A stretch of DNA of 64,000 nt from Symsagittifera roscoffensis (lineage: Eukaryota; Xenacoelomorpha; Acoela; Convolutidae). Shown in pieces: positions 13,631 to 26,527 of the stretch (the stretch's first letter is position 1; every line of letters begins with the position of its first letter). The notes under the pieces are model-generated. The model did no database searches. It was not told where the DNA came from and saw only the letters and a program-made list of their open reading frames with translations. Location: NCBI RefSeq assembly GCF_963678635.1, contig NC_087068.1, positions 23,438,697 to 23,502,696 of the forward strand, read 5' to 3'. The translations under genes were made by a program, and so were the position numbers.

Positions 13631-15429
13631 TGAAATGTAGAACACATGATTTGATTCCAGAAAAAATGGATCGCCAAAGGCCAAAAAGAGCCTTCAGATC
13701 GGAAAAAAATCAATCAATCTGTGAAAAATTGATTGCCCTGAAAATTTAAAATTGATCTGCGCCCCGATATAAGAGCAGTCTTGTTTACTTCACAATAAAT
13801 TTCAGTTTCATTAGAGTCTACTTCCAATAAATTATAAAAAATACAGAATTTTTTACTGAACTAAAAGAAGAAGAACAGTTTTAGCGAATTGGGTTGCTTA
13901 AAAAAAGAAGAAACTTTAGAGAAAAAATTGATAGAATAAAAGATAATTTCAAATTGTTCGAGTTCAATCAAAATTTTTCAAAATAAACGTTATCGCTCAA
14001 CGTTGCTTAAAACAAACTTATTGTTGTGAAAAACATGATAAAGGATTGTCTTATATTTGATGTGTCTGCCTGTTTGTCGAGCGCTCTTTGATGGATTTTA
14101 GAGATAGGTCTGTCAATCAGTTCTCTGTTCAGGTGCAAGGCTTTTCTGGCCTAAGAAGTGTGGTGGTGCGCCACCGGATTTTCTGAGCTCGGTTGAAATT
14201 GTTTCATATCTAAGTGATTTCTTGAGTTTTCACTTTGCTTTTTATTTAATTGTAATAATTTTCACTTCATGTTTTTATTTTCTACCCTATTTTTATGGGA
14301 AAATTCAAAACTTTCTGTCTAGTTCAATTCGTTTTTATGTTTACGCAGCACCGTCAAAATGAGAAAAAACAACAATGAGAGTGCAAGCAAAAAAATACCT
14401 AAATTCTTCAGAAATTTTGAAAAAGATTGGATGTGATTGTTGCTCCTAATTTCGTGCAATCAGTTTTGTTAAAATTTTTCTAAGAAGATACAATGGTTTC
14501 AATTTTTTTTATATTTGTTAATGTGAAAACTTTTAATGATGCTTTAATCGGCAATAGCTTAGTGCTAGATTATTATTTAACAACAACCCGTTCTTTTGAT
14601 CGAGTATTCAGTGAGTACTTAAGGACTCGGGTGATCGCTTGGCAGAAAATCGTTGGGATAGAATGCATGAAAACTTCTAGAATAAATAATATGTTACTTT
14701 TAGCTTGGTTTTCTTGAAGTCTCTCAGCTTTTTTTTGGCGAGCCAAAAGAAGTGGTACTAAACAAAGGATAGCTAGCAATGAGCTATTTTATAATAAAGA
14801 AAATCAGAGTCTTTTTCGTTTCAATGCCGTATCCCCTTCCTCGAGGGTCAAGCCTGTCACAGACAGAACTCGAGCAGATAAGGAAGCTAATCGGCAGCAA
14901 GCTCAACGAGGGAAAATTAGAAATGAGAAAAAGGCTGCACCTTTTTTTACACCTAATATATAAAATTGTTATCTGAGCATCCAGGTTTAACTGATATAAC
15001 TGCCTCAAGCCCGTTTTTTTGTAACTGATATGCTGTGTACAAAACAGTTACACCTTTTCAAAATGCTTTGGGGGCCGGTCAAGACAGGACTGTTTCGTAA
15101 AATTCATCCTAAATTTTAAAAGATCTTACTAAAGAATCAAAAACCAATGCGAAGGTCATTTTCTTAAAATAGACGACTAAGCTTCTTAAGCGTTTGAGAG
15201 AAAAATAGATTAGCTTTAAAAAAAACAATTGCTGTTTAGATGATGGAATCCTAGCCGACGACTGTGAGATAGTGCTTGGAGACCATAAACTTATACTGAA
15301 GTCGGAAAAAAACTGATTTAAGCCTAAACACAGAAAGAAGTGAGCTATGTACAATTACGCAGTACAATGCAGTTCAAAACTACAAATCAGTTCACAGTAC
15401 AGTACAGGACACAAGTACGCAGTACAATA

Positions 15430-18400
15430 CAATGAAAGGTCAATTTCAACAAAAAGTATCCAAAAATAGAATTCAATGACGAAAGAAACTGTTCAGTTAA
15501 AAAAATAAATTCAGCAAATAGGTTAAAAAACGGTTTTAGGAGTTTCGGAAATTTGGCTCACAAAACCAGATGATTTGAAGCTATGGGATTTAGAACCAAA
15601 AAGACACGTGATGGTTAGATTTGATAGGCATCCTTCAAAAAAACTAAAATTTGATGGTGTTTTGTTGATTATACCAATAAAATTGGTACCAAAACTGAGA
15701 TAATATTCAAACCTTTTTGATGAAGAAAACATAAGTCAAAGTGAGTTGAAGGCAAATCGAATTTCAACGTTGCGAGTATAGAGAAAACAATGATTAGCTT
15801 GTGTTATAAACCGAACAAACCAGAATTTATTGACTTTTTTTAGAACAATTCGCAAAAAGTTCACACCCAAATTGACAACGCACTGTCCGTTTCTGACATG
15901 ATAACACTTATAGTCGATTATAACAAAACATATTGGAACAAATCAGAAAAAGACAAAACTCTATCATAACTCCTTATGGCTTAAAAATTTTCTGCCCAAT
16001 TGATAAGACGGGAGTCAGTGCTTCTGCAAAGATTCGTATCGATTACTTCATTAGTGACTATGAAACAAACGGAAAGGAAGTTTGAATTGATACATCTTAT
16101 AAAACGGACCATTGTGCTTCACTTGATTAGTCAAATTTTAAAATTGGAAAGATCTTGCCGAAAATTTTTTAATTTTTTAACGAAGATAATTACAGTAAAT
16201 CAGAGTTTTGCAAAACTTTTTCCGACTTTCATTGGTTTCAGTCATATCATTGCGCAGAAGCACAAAACATCTTTCCTTGATGATGAGTTTTTCACCAAGT
16301 GGAGCCAATAAAAGAAATGCGTTCGCATTTTTAAAGTTAAAAATGTGCTGAACACGAAATGATTCGGTTTAGATCGCAAAAAAAATTTAAGAAAGCAAGA
16401 TTTTTTTAGCTCATCGAAATCAAAATAACAACAAAAATTGACAAAATGATTGCCTCTTCCGGGAACCATTGGCCAGCTGAGTTAAAGATAAACTAGAAAA
16501 TCATTCGCTAAGTGACTACTCACTTCTGAACACAATTCAGCAAAAATGGAAAACTATCAAGAAAGTTCGTGGTTCCTGTTCAAGCAGCAGCAGACTTACG
16601 GTGATACGAAAATCTTTCAATGAATTGATAATATGGTAGAATGATGTAAAATTTGTAAATCATTCGGATTTTCAACCTAAACGAGTTTTTTTCTTTCTGT
16701 TAAAGCTCAACCTGATATACCAGTTAAGTCTGAATTTCCACCCTTCCGATTTCAGCACAAAACAGTGAAGCAGTGCTATTATGTACTTCGAGAACTACAA
16801 GTCATAAAACCTCAGGGATCTTCTACCGTACCTGCCTGTGCAAAAGTTGACGGCCAATCGAAAATTCTCACTCACCTAACTTTTGTTGTTGATGCCTGCA
16901 CAGATGAGAAAGTTTTTACATCTGAACTAAAGATAGCAAATGCCACACCCTCATTAAAAACAATTGACCCGTTGAATCCAAAAAATTTATCGCCCTTTCT
17001 CAAAAACATGTGCAATCTTCAAAACCTTTGAAAAAGTTTTCATGCTCATCTAAACAATCATTTGAACAAATATCAAACAATGACTCCACTTCAATTTGGG
17101 TTTTCGAAAAATTTTCTCAAGACAACTTGCATTGATTTAGAAAGTATCCAAAAAGAAACAGATCCTGAAAAAATTCTACATGCAGCTTTATTGGATCCTT
17201 CAGAAGCTTTTTCAACTCTATTTTACATATTATTTCAGAAAAAAAACTGTTTGGGATTTTCAAGGGAAGCAATGGGATAAATTAAAGACTTCCTCAATGA
17301 ACGCCTTCAAAAATTAAATGTGATTGGAGTTTTTTGTCAGTGGATTGAAAGTAGAAGAAAAGTGCCAACAGGCACGGTAATAGATCCAATTTTGTTCAAT
17401 TTATATATCAATGTTATACAAAAACGGATATCTCATGAGTGGACATTGGTGCAAAATGCAGACGACTGTATGATATTTGTATCACGCCTGACTTCAAATG
17501 ATGCGTTAAAATAGTGACAAAGTTTCTTGCTCGTTCTCAATAAATTTTTTCTGAAACTCAGTTTAATTTGAATGTATCAAAATCAAAAATTACAACAACT
17601 TTTCAAAAAATTGATAATCGGAATGTGGAAATTGACTGACTTATTAAAAAAAATTAATACATAGCAAAAAAACTGAAAACACATATTTATGTCTGATTCT
17701 TGATTCTTTTCTTCCATTTTAATCTCGAACAAAAAATTTACAAAAAATTGGCCCAAGGAAAAATACAATATATAAAAATCGACAACAACTTCCCATTTTT
17801 TCTTTGATTGCTCTGCTTCATTGCTTAAGTTTGAGTCATTTAGATTATGCAGCAATATTTTTAGGACAATATATGGCAATTTGCTTGATGTCAAAAGAGC
17901 AGTGTAACATTCGCCCAAACACTACATAGTGACGGAGCGTAGAAAAAGCACCTCTTGACGACTGGATGGCGTCAGTTACCTAAACTCTACCCGTTTTTCA
18001 CCATCTAGATCTAGCCAGTTGATTTTGTGATCTATTTAGGGCTCAGGAAAAGTTACCATTTTTAGGCCATCAGTCAAACGACTTTTGATAAGCTTTTGTT
18101 ACATGCGAGGATCCCCAGACTACGTGATTACCATTAAAAACATGGCTCGAATATCATGTTTTACTATGTTTTTAGTGACAGTTATATAGTAAATCCTATG
18201 GGGATGGATTGACTCTTTCCTCTTTCTAGCTACTCATGCTCTGAAATACAATTTAAATTTGGGGTACTTTCAGCTCTTCAGGGCATCACAGCAGCTTAAA
18301 AGTCAGTTTTCAGTTGATTAAGTCCTTAGGCACCGGGCCTCCAATTCCTTTCTCTCTCGGAGATAACGCTCTTATTTCCTTGCTCTCGCGGCGTGGGAGG

Positions 18401-19775
18401 GTACTGATCCGCTCCAGATATCCCACTGAAGCCTCCTTTCTTCCTATCGGCTCCCGTTACTGGTCTTATTGTGCGTGATCTTCACGATAAGGAACTTCGT
18501 AATTTCTCTCTCTTTTTCTATCGATTTTTCTTCGGCTTGTTAATCCGGTTGTCTCTGTCGTTATGACTTTCTTGCCAAATTTGGCCGTTTTTCTAATTTC
18601 TAAAAAAATTCTAGAGTAATTCGAATTTTTAAAAACTGAAATTCTAGAATATTCCGACACTCTTTTTCATAACGAGTTCACGATTAACGTCGCCAATGCT
18701 CTTTTTTCGCTCGTCAGGGGTTTCGGCTGTGTCAAGCCGGCGGAATGGCACACAGCTGACATGGGTTTTTGGAACGAGGCACACAGTTGAACTGGGTTTG
18801 GAACGAACAATTTTATAGATCAGAAGTTAAGTCTTCTGCCGTACTACGGAACAATAAATCACATATCGGAATTGAGAAAAGATTTAAAAAAATGTGTAAT
18901 TTATTTATATTATTATCTCACTAACAAAAGGCAAGCTCTTACAACTGCCTTGAGGCTACCGACAGCGATTTCTAGAATAAATCAAGAAAAAAGCAAATAA
19001 TATTTGAACACGTGTATTAAACTATCTCTCTACAAATAACTTTTTCATCTGTTATCAAATAAGTGGTGGGTGGAGTTTGTTGCCCAGCATATTACCAAAT
19101 TTTGGTATTACCTTATCAATGTTCATGAAAAATTTCTACGCTAGTGAAATGAAATCTAATCCTATGTTTACGCATAAATTACTTGACGTGAATTCGCATT
19201 AAAATACATGACGCATTAATTTCGTTTTCGTAAGTTGATTTGCGATTATATGTAAAAATTTCACGTTGTTTACTTCTAGTTTTTATTCTTAAAATGATGA
19301 ATTTATTGATTTAAGAAAATTCATCCCGAACACATTCAAACAATTGACAAATTAATCTGACTGTGAAAACACACAAAGCTTTGAAAACGTTCAGAAAAAA
19401 TGCTCGAAATGGGTTACTTGTAACTGGAACAACTGTTACAAAGATCTCCTCAAGACTAGCCAAGTTTTACCCCTTTCGTGTACCTACATTTTCAAGACCT
19501 CCTATTCTTCTCAAAATGTATATCGGGTTAGCACGATTTTGATGTTTATCAATTCATATGTTTGAGGAAAACTGACCGAACAGTGAGGACCGACTCTGAG
19601 ATGACATTTGACCACAAAAAAAAACCTCGGCGAAATCTCTGCGAGCAAATTTTCTTTTTTCATACCAGTTCCTTTATTAGTAGACTTCCTAGGGAAATCC
19701 AATTTAAGGACGCATCTGGACTTAAACACAAAATTCTACGGTATCTCTGGTTACACTTTGAGACGAACTAAAACG
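15430..19775 (+). mobile_element. LINE-A remnant in unit 3 (most complete copy)
   Basis: This copy carries endonuclease blocks (15525-16140), the endonuclease-RT linker (PPFRFQHKTVKQCYY... from about 16740), RT fingers (16765-17030), RT palm with AFSTLF and NADDCM (17062-17515) and the C-terminal LPREIQF block (19690-19730). It is therefore the best template for classifying the family. Stops break it at 17029, 17278 and 17512, and the 18233-18692 insertion splits the 3' part. Clade is uncertain; the motifs fit the broad CR1/Jockey/RTE-like group with an APE endonuclease. Confidence 0.8.
18233..18692. other. ~460 bp insertion specific to unit 3
   Basis: In units 1 and 2 the sequence reads CTCTTTCTAGCTCGTTCTAGCCAATG. 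In unit 3 the same context is split after CTCTTTCTAGCT by about 460 bp and resumes with GCCAATGCTC. The insert is richer in GC than its surroundings in the middle. I recognise no coding region, tRNA box or terminal inverted repeat in it. It may be an insertion in unit 3 or the ancestral state lost in the others. Confidence 0.7.
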
Positions 19776-21084
19776 AAACAGTCAGCAGCACATGGAGAGT
19801 TTAGAAAAGGCAATCACAGACGACGACCATGGGAGACTCTCCCTGTGCCCATCAATGGTGGACCGAATCCACATTACTACTACTACTCAGTATAGTAATT
19901 AAAGTGTTTCTTCTTCTTGAAGAGATGTTTGCTAAAAAGTAAATTTCAAACGTTTTCGCAACTATGTGCATCGTCGGGGTTTTTACAATAAACTAATCTA
20001 ATTGACGATAAAACATCAATTTATTAATGTTATTTACAATAATTTACATACATTTTGGTTCTAAACCATTATGTTAACTAATTAGCCAATCACAACTGAC
20101 CTCTAAATTACTATTAGGATTAAAGTACTTTTAACCTCTAAAATTAATTATTTCTTCTTGATGAACTTAGCACTAAGATTTTGTCAAGTAATCTTTGTTT
20201 GAACTCGAGCAAGCGCAACGAGGAACACAGGGCAGGTAGTTTTGTAAAGAGAGAATATCCATCGAATTACAGGTTGCGAACACTAGCTGCGTACTCGGCA
20301 CTTTGAATGATAAAATTACTTTCGGAGATTATTTTTATAGAGCCAAGGGAACCAAACGGGAGCTTTTTATGCGTATATAGAGAGTTGCAAAAATCTCAGA
20401 GAGACAGAATTAATTAAAAAGAGCAACTGTCTAGACATCAGCGGAAATAAAAACTGAAATAAAAATAACGTCGAAAGTTTCTAAAGCCGAATATTGCTCA
20501 AAACTTGTAATCACGGCGGGCAACTGCATCAGAAGCGGCGAATAGTAAGCCTTGAAACAGGAAAACTATTGCAAAAGTGGCTTTACTTTTTTTCTAAATT
20601 TTGAATGATTTGATCATCTTATTTCCGTTTTTTTTGGAACGCCCTAATCTTTTTTTTTGTTCAAAATAACTCTGGATGTCGATTCCGTAACTAAATTTAA
20701 TAACTGTTTTATAGTAAATCTGGATGTTGATTGCAGTTTTTAAAAATTAGGCTAGCATTGTCATCGGATAATCGATAATCTTGCTTTTCGAATTTGTCTG
20801 ACAAAAAGTTCAAGGTTGTCCGGCTTCAGATATTGCATGCAAAAAATCGTCGAAAAGCTTTGATTTCTCATTTTAATTAATTCTGTCTGTCTGAAATTTT
20901 GCTACTTAGTATAGAAAGCTGAGAATATCTTAGACCCGTAGCCTCATGTCAGGTCAACCTGTTTGAATTTCTTTAAACTCCGGTTTTTTTCTGTGCAGGT
21001 GTTCAGCCAACCAGATTGTGAAAACTAGCCATCTGACTCTGTTTACTTCTATCCACGTTATACTTTGCTCTTCCATAGAAGGGT

Positions 21085-23684
21085 TGCATTAAATTTATTT
21101 AGTAAATTGAAGTAAATAAATGGTTAAAAAGCGAAGAGTTTACTACAAGAATTAATTATTCAAATTTACACTTAATAGCACAAATAAATTTAAACGTACA
21201 TTAATTGAGTGCCGGACATCAAGCCGACGGGACTTCAAGCCGAATCGTAAAATTACGAACTTAAGCCAAAAATTTTCCCATCAAGTCCTGAAATATGATG
21301 AATTTGAAATTGTTTTTGAAAAATTACTCAATTTCATGATCTTTTTTTATGAGTTATTGGCGTTTTCATGAATTTTAAGCCTCCAGTTGATGTTTCAGAA
21401 AGTTGAAATATAAACCACGGTTGAAGGCAATTTTCTTGTTTATAATTTATGCATTTCAAAAATAATACAGCCTTAAAAGCATCGGTAAGATTAATCGTGA
21501 ATAAATACAAATCAATTTATGAAAACGGAATGCAAGCCAGGTATTGTATGCGTCTAGACTGGATTAGATTGCTCTTTATTAGTGATGAACTGTTTCACTT
21601 GTTTAAGCGTTGCAGTAGTTTTGGCTGATGATACCTGTGACTTCTTGTCTTCTGGGGTGTTTATTTTTAAAGGGGGGTCAATTAAAATGGGCCCTTCCTT
21701 CACGCGGGTGTTCCAATATTTTCCAGCCTTTCAACGAACAAGGGCAAAATTTGATTATATTTCATTACTACACCTCGAGCAGGGTTTAAACATTGTCAAC
21801 GTATGAATCGGAAGTACATGGTTTGTCATCATTTATTCTGTGAGTTATAGAAAGTGTTGCTTGGTCTATTTTACCCGCGCATACCAAAGCAACCACAACT
21901 GCATAGAAGTTTGGGTCGATAGCGTTGTAGCTACGAACGACTGGAACCTTGGATCGCGGCAGTCATGGCCTAATATTGCGACTGATTGATACTAGAATCC
22001 TTGGTGGGACGGTGCGTTTCAGGTAACGGAACGATCTATTGTGCAACCTTATTTGATTAATCCACACGTCGTTCTGTTGGGACGTTTTTCGAGCAACCAG
22101 TGTTGTCTTAAACTGAGCACCTTTTTTAAAACATTCCGAAACAGCTTCACGGAATTTATGTTGGCCCTCATTGATTTGAAAAACTGGTATGTCCATGAGA
22201 AGAATTGTTTCATTCAAGTTTTCCAGCTGCCGCGTTTCGATAATTCTTTCCCGGCATTCATTGTATTTTTGTTTCAGCTCATCATCCTCGAACGGAAAAT
22301 ACGACTTACAGTAGCCTTCCAATGGGTCAAATATTTCTTTCAGTATTTGAAAATTTTCGCCTGAGTGAATTTGCCGGAATTTCTTTGATAAGTTTTGCGT
22401 AGAAATTTCTCGCACATTTGAAGCCAGTAAATTCTGGCTGGCAATTTTTAAGTCTCGAACTTCTGGTCGTCTTAAAACCCGTCGAGGTTTCTTAGTCTTC
22501 AAATTTATCTGCTGAAATGTTTTGAAGTCTATTTCATGAGCTGCATCGCCCACTGCTATGGTAAATTTGTCTGTATGATTCTTCAGGAACTGATGTTCGA
22601 TTTTCTTTGATGAAGTATATGATAATATGTTTTTACATCCGACCTTCCCATAGGGAACCCATTTTGGTTTTGGGCTGTATCCGTATAATTTAAGAATTTT
22701 TGGAATCGCCGGTGGAATGTTTGGCGCGTTGATTTGAAGATGATCTTCCCAGTACCATTGCCAAGGAGAGCTTGAATAATTCAGTCTACGCAGCAAAGTG
22801 TCACAGGTATTAGTAGTACCTTCGACTTTACAACGAAACAAGTGTCCTTTGTCGAAAATGACAGAAAAGACGTCCTTAGAGCTCTCACGGCTCATATCGC
22901 CTAAATTTAATCCAATCAATTGTTCGGAAACATCTGTGAAAGGAAATTCAGAATTATCAGCACGTGAAGCTTCGTTAAGTGCAAGAGTTACTTCATAAAT
23001 TTGAACGTCTCGCAAGTTACGGTCTAACCACACGCAGGTTTCTTTGGGAACGTTTTGCCAGTTTGAACTATCGCTTTTTCGCAAAACCCATAAGAAGTCA
23101 AGATCTTTGTAACCATACATTTTGCATGATTCCCGTTTGCATGGCTTTTCGAGGTGAAATAGACAATTCCCTTCATTGTCGACTTCTGAAACTGGGCTTT
23201 GATTTGACATGTCCGTCGGATATGTTAATTTAGGTTGAATTTTCAAGTATTCTTCGATACTGGGCTTAGACAAATGTGGCCTCCTCTTGATAATTTGAGT
23301 TTTAAAGCTGTGCGAGCTCATTTGAAAAATCAACTCGTCTCCAAAACATTTGACCATGTAAACTGTAATTTTAGATTTGCGATCCATGTTTTTGATAGTG
23401 AACTCAACCGCACAGCTTTCATTTTCTTCGAGCAATTGAAATGTTTTATCTAAATCTTGGGAGTTGATACCACTTCCGTGAATTTTCTTTAAAATTCGCC
23501 ACGGATTTGGAGATCGAAATCTATAAAAGAAGTTCCACTGCATGCCTCTAGGTTCGACGCGCCTTATCTTTGCTATTGTGTAGATTTTAGCCGCGTAATA
23601 AATCTTTGCTCGCATTTCATTGAAATAATACAGAATTTTAAACTCCTCTCCGTCTAAAATCCCAGAATCAATTTCGGGCATTGA
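21085..23684. repeat. Proximal copy of ~2.6 kb tandem duplication
   Basis: Nearly identical to 23927-26527 at a constant offset of about 2842-2843 bp. The segment starts in the tail of the 6.8 kb unit (GCATTAAA..TTATTTAGTAAATTG) and ends just after the codon for Met274 of the intact PARP12-like gene. It thus contains only the 3' two-thirds of that gene and its downstream flank. Confidence 0.9.
21963..23681 (-). pseudogene. Truncated PARP12/ZAP-like duplicate
   Basis: A 572-codon ORF that matches residues 274-845 of the intact gene at 24542-27343 with eight amino-acid differences that I can count. It lacks all five N-terminal CCCH fingers and most of the first WWE domain, because the duplication ends there. 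An in-frame TAA stands directly upstream of its first ATG. It ends early because the Arg846 codon CGA became TGA (21963-21965). Beyond that stop the remaining C-terminal sequence also carries a one-base deletion near 21786 relative to the intact copy. It still contains the CCCH-like/WWE2, WWE3 and part of the PARP-like region. No promoter segment of the intact gene was copied. I infer a recently formed pseudogene; a short expressed WWE protein cannot be excluded. Confidence 0.8.
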
Positions 23685-23926
23685 TTATTTGGCTTTCGAG
23701 ACCTAAGTATGGGAACGTTCTTATTTTCTAGAGTGGGGGGATATTTTGGTAGGAGCCTTTAAGCTGTAAAGGGTTCTAGTCTCATGTCGCAAGCGAACCG
23801 AATTGGCTCCGACCGTTTTTGAGGTAGAAAAACACAAGAGATAGTGTCCCTGACTCTTGAGCCAATGGTTATAGGGCCTATTTTTCTTAAGCCTCATATT
23901 TGACCGAAGCAGGCGACTGTTACAGT
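23685..23926. other. Unique spacer between the duplicated copies
   Basis: 242 bp with no counterpart elsewhere in the window and no recognisable gene or repeat. It lies exactly between the two homology blocks, so it marks the duplication breakpoint. Confidence 0.7.
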
Positions 23927-26527
23927 TGCATTAAAATTATTTAGTAAATTGAAGTAAATAAATGGTTAAAATGTGATGAATTTACTACAAGAATTAATTA
24001 ATCAAATTTAGACTTAACAGCACAAATAAATTTAAACGTACATTAATTGGGTGCCGGACATCAAGCCGGCGGGACTTCAAGTCGAATCGTAAAGTTAGGG
24101 ACTTAAGCCTAAAATTTTCCCATCAAGTCCTGAAATATGATGAATTTGAAAACGTTTTTGAAGAATTACTCAATTTCATGATCTTTCTTTGTGAGTTATT
24201 GGCATTTTCATGAAATTTAAGCCTCCAGTTGATATTTGGGAAAGTTGAAAAATAAACCACGGTTGAAGGCAATTTTCTTGTTTATAATTTATGCATTTCA
24301 AAAATAATACAGCCTTAAAAGCATCGGTAAGAGTAATCGTGAATATATACAAATCAATTTATGAAAACGGAATGCAAGCCAGGTATTTGTATGCGTCTAG
24401 ACTGGATTAGATTGCTCTTTAATAGTGATGAACTCTTTCACTTTTTTAAGCGTTGAAGTAGTCTTGGCTGATGATACCTTTGACTTCTTGTCTTCTGGGG
24501 TGTTTATTTTTTATGGGGGTCAATTAAAATGGGCCTTTCCGTCACGCGGGTGTTCCAATTTTTTCCAGCCTTACAACGAACAAGGGCAAAATTTGATCAT
24601 ATTTCGTTACTACAACTCGAGTAGGGTTTTCAACATTGTCAACGTATGAATCGGAAGTACCTGGTTCGTTATCATTTATTCTGTGAGTTATAGAAAGTGT
24701 TGCTTGGTCTATTTTACCCGCGCATACCAAAGCAACCACAACTGCATAGAAGTTTGGGTCGATAGCGTTGTAGCTACGAACGACTGGAACCTTGGATCGC
24801 GGCCGTCGTGGCCTAATATTGCGACTGATTGATACTAGAATCCTTGGTGGGACGGTGCGTTTCAGGTAACGGAACGATCTATTGTGCAACCCTATTTGAT
24901 TAATCCACACGTCGTTCTGTTGGGACGTTTTTCGAGCAACCAGTGTTGTCTTAAACTGAGCACCTTTTTTAAAACATTCCGAAACAGCTTCACGGAATTT
25001 ATGTTGGCCCTCATTGATTTGAAAAACTGGTATGTCCATGAGAAGAATTGTTTCATTCAAGTTTTCCAGCTGCCGCGTTTCGATAATTCTTTCCCGGCAT
25101 TCATTGTATTTTTGTTTCAGCTCATCATCCTCGAACGGAAAATACGACTTACAGTAGCCTTCCAATGGGTCAAATATTTCTTTCAGTATTTGAAAATTTT
25201 TGCCTGAGTGAATTTGCCGGAATTTCTTTGATAAGTTTTGCGTAGAAATTTCTCGCACATTTGAAGCCAGTAAATTCTGGCTGGCAATTTTTAAGTCTCG
25301 AACTTCTGGTCGTCTTAAAACCCGTCGAGATTTCTTAGTTTTCAAATTTATCTGCTGAAATGTTTTGAAGTCTATTTCATGAGCTGCATCGCCAACTGCT
25401 ATGGTAAATTTGCCTGTATGATTCTTCAGGAACTGATGTTCGATTATCTTTGATGAAGTATATGATAATATGTTTTTACATCCGACCTTCCCATAGGGAA
25501 CCCATTTTGGTTTTGGGCTGTATCCGTATAATTTAAGAATTTTTGGAATCGCCGGTGGAATGTTTGGCGCGTTGATTTGAAGATGATCTTCCCAGTACCA
25601 TTGCCAAGGAGAGCTTGAATAATTCAGTCTACGCAGCAAAGTGTCACAGGTATTAGTAGTACCTTCGACTTTACAACGAAACAAGTGTCCTTTGTCGAAA
25701 ATGACAGAAAAGACGTCCTTAGAGCTCTCACGGCTCATATCGCCTAAATTTAATCCAATCAATTGTTCGGAAACATCTGTGAAAGGAAATTCAGAATTAT
25801 CAGCACGTGAAGCTTCGTTAAGTGCAAGAGTTACTTCATAAATTTGAACGTCTCGCAAGTTACGGTCTAACCACACGCAGGTTTCTTTGGGAACGTTTTG
25901 CCAGTTTGAACTATCGCTTTTTCGCAAAACCCATAAGAAGTCAAGATCTTTGTAACCATACATTTTGCATGATTCCCGTTTGCATGGCTTTTCGAGGTGA
26001 AATAGACAATTCCCTTCATTGTCGACTTCTGAAACTGGGCTTTGATTTGACATGTCCGTCGGATATGTTAATTTAGGTTGAATTTTCAAGTATTCTTCGA
26101 TACTGGGCTTAGACCAATGTGGCCTCCTCTTGATAATTTGAGTTTTAAAGCTGTGCGAGCTCATTTGAAAAATCAACTCGTCTCCAAAACATTTGACCAT
26201 GTAAACTGTAATTTTAGATTTGCGATCCATGTTTTTGATAGTGAACTCAACCGCACAGCTTTCATTTTCTTCGAGCAATTGAAATTTTTTATCTAAATCT
26301 TGGGAGTTGATACCACTTCCGTGAATTTTCTTAAAAATTCGCCACGGATTTGGAGATCGAAATCTATAAAAGAAGTTCCACTGCATGCCTCTAGGTTCGA
26401 CGCGCCTTATCTTTGCTATTGTGTAGATTTTAGCCGCGTAATAAATCTTTGCTCGCATTTCATTGAAATAATACAGAATTTTAAACTCCTCTCCGTCTAA
26501 AATCCCAGAATCAATTTCGGGCATTGT
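23927..26527. repeat. Distal copy of ~2.6 kb tandem duplication
   Basis: Partner of 21085-23684. Its first ~145 bp are again the tail of the 6.8 kb LINE-bearing unit (also present at about 6248 and 13053). The duplicated block therefore began inside that repeat. The similarity stops within the gene at about 26527, where the intact gene continues towards its start. Confidence 0.9.
24503..24508 (-). promoter_or_regulatory. Candidate polyadenylation signal of PARP12/ZAP-like gene
   Basis: AATAAA on the minus strand, 34 nt after the stop codon of the 933-codon ORF. The position is typical for a short 3' UTR. Confidence 0.5.

Larger units (their letters stand above)
13569..21232 (+). repeat. Tandem ~6.8 kb repeat, unit 3 (longest, interrupted)
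   Basis: Third copy. It is longer because it keeps the LINE-A endonuclease-to-RT linker (about 16460-16790), keeps the RT core, and carries a ~460 bp insertion at 18233-18692. It lacks ~170 bp near 15215. The similarity to units 1 and 2 stops after GTGCCGGACATCAAGCC near 21228. In units 1 and 2 the sequence continues there into the LINE-B C-terminus. Here it continues into the segment that is duplicated with the PARP12-like gene, so the array ends at a recombination or insertion junction. Confidence 0.85.

Noticed and set aside
14493-14976. Short ORFs repeated in every 6.8 kb unit as conserved small genes
   Set aside because: They recur only because the DNA is duplicated. Their frames break between units and they show no known domain.
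1-21232. Integrated virus or LTR retrotransposon
   Set aside because: The recognisable motifs are APE endonuclease and non-LTR reverse transcriptase with LINE C-termini. No long terminal repeats, integrase or capsid-like ORF were seen.
22041-23453. Plus-strand ORFs opposite the PARP12-like copies
   Set aside because: All are shadows of the long minus-strand ORF, identical in both copies and without domain similarity.
21963-23681. Functional independent gene
   Set aside because: No N-terminus, a nonsense change before the conserved C-terminus and a further one-base deletion; it was treated as a pseudogene, with the caveat stated.
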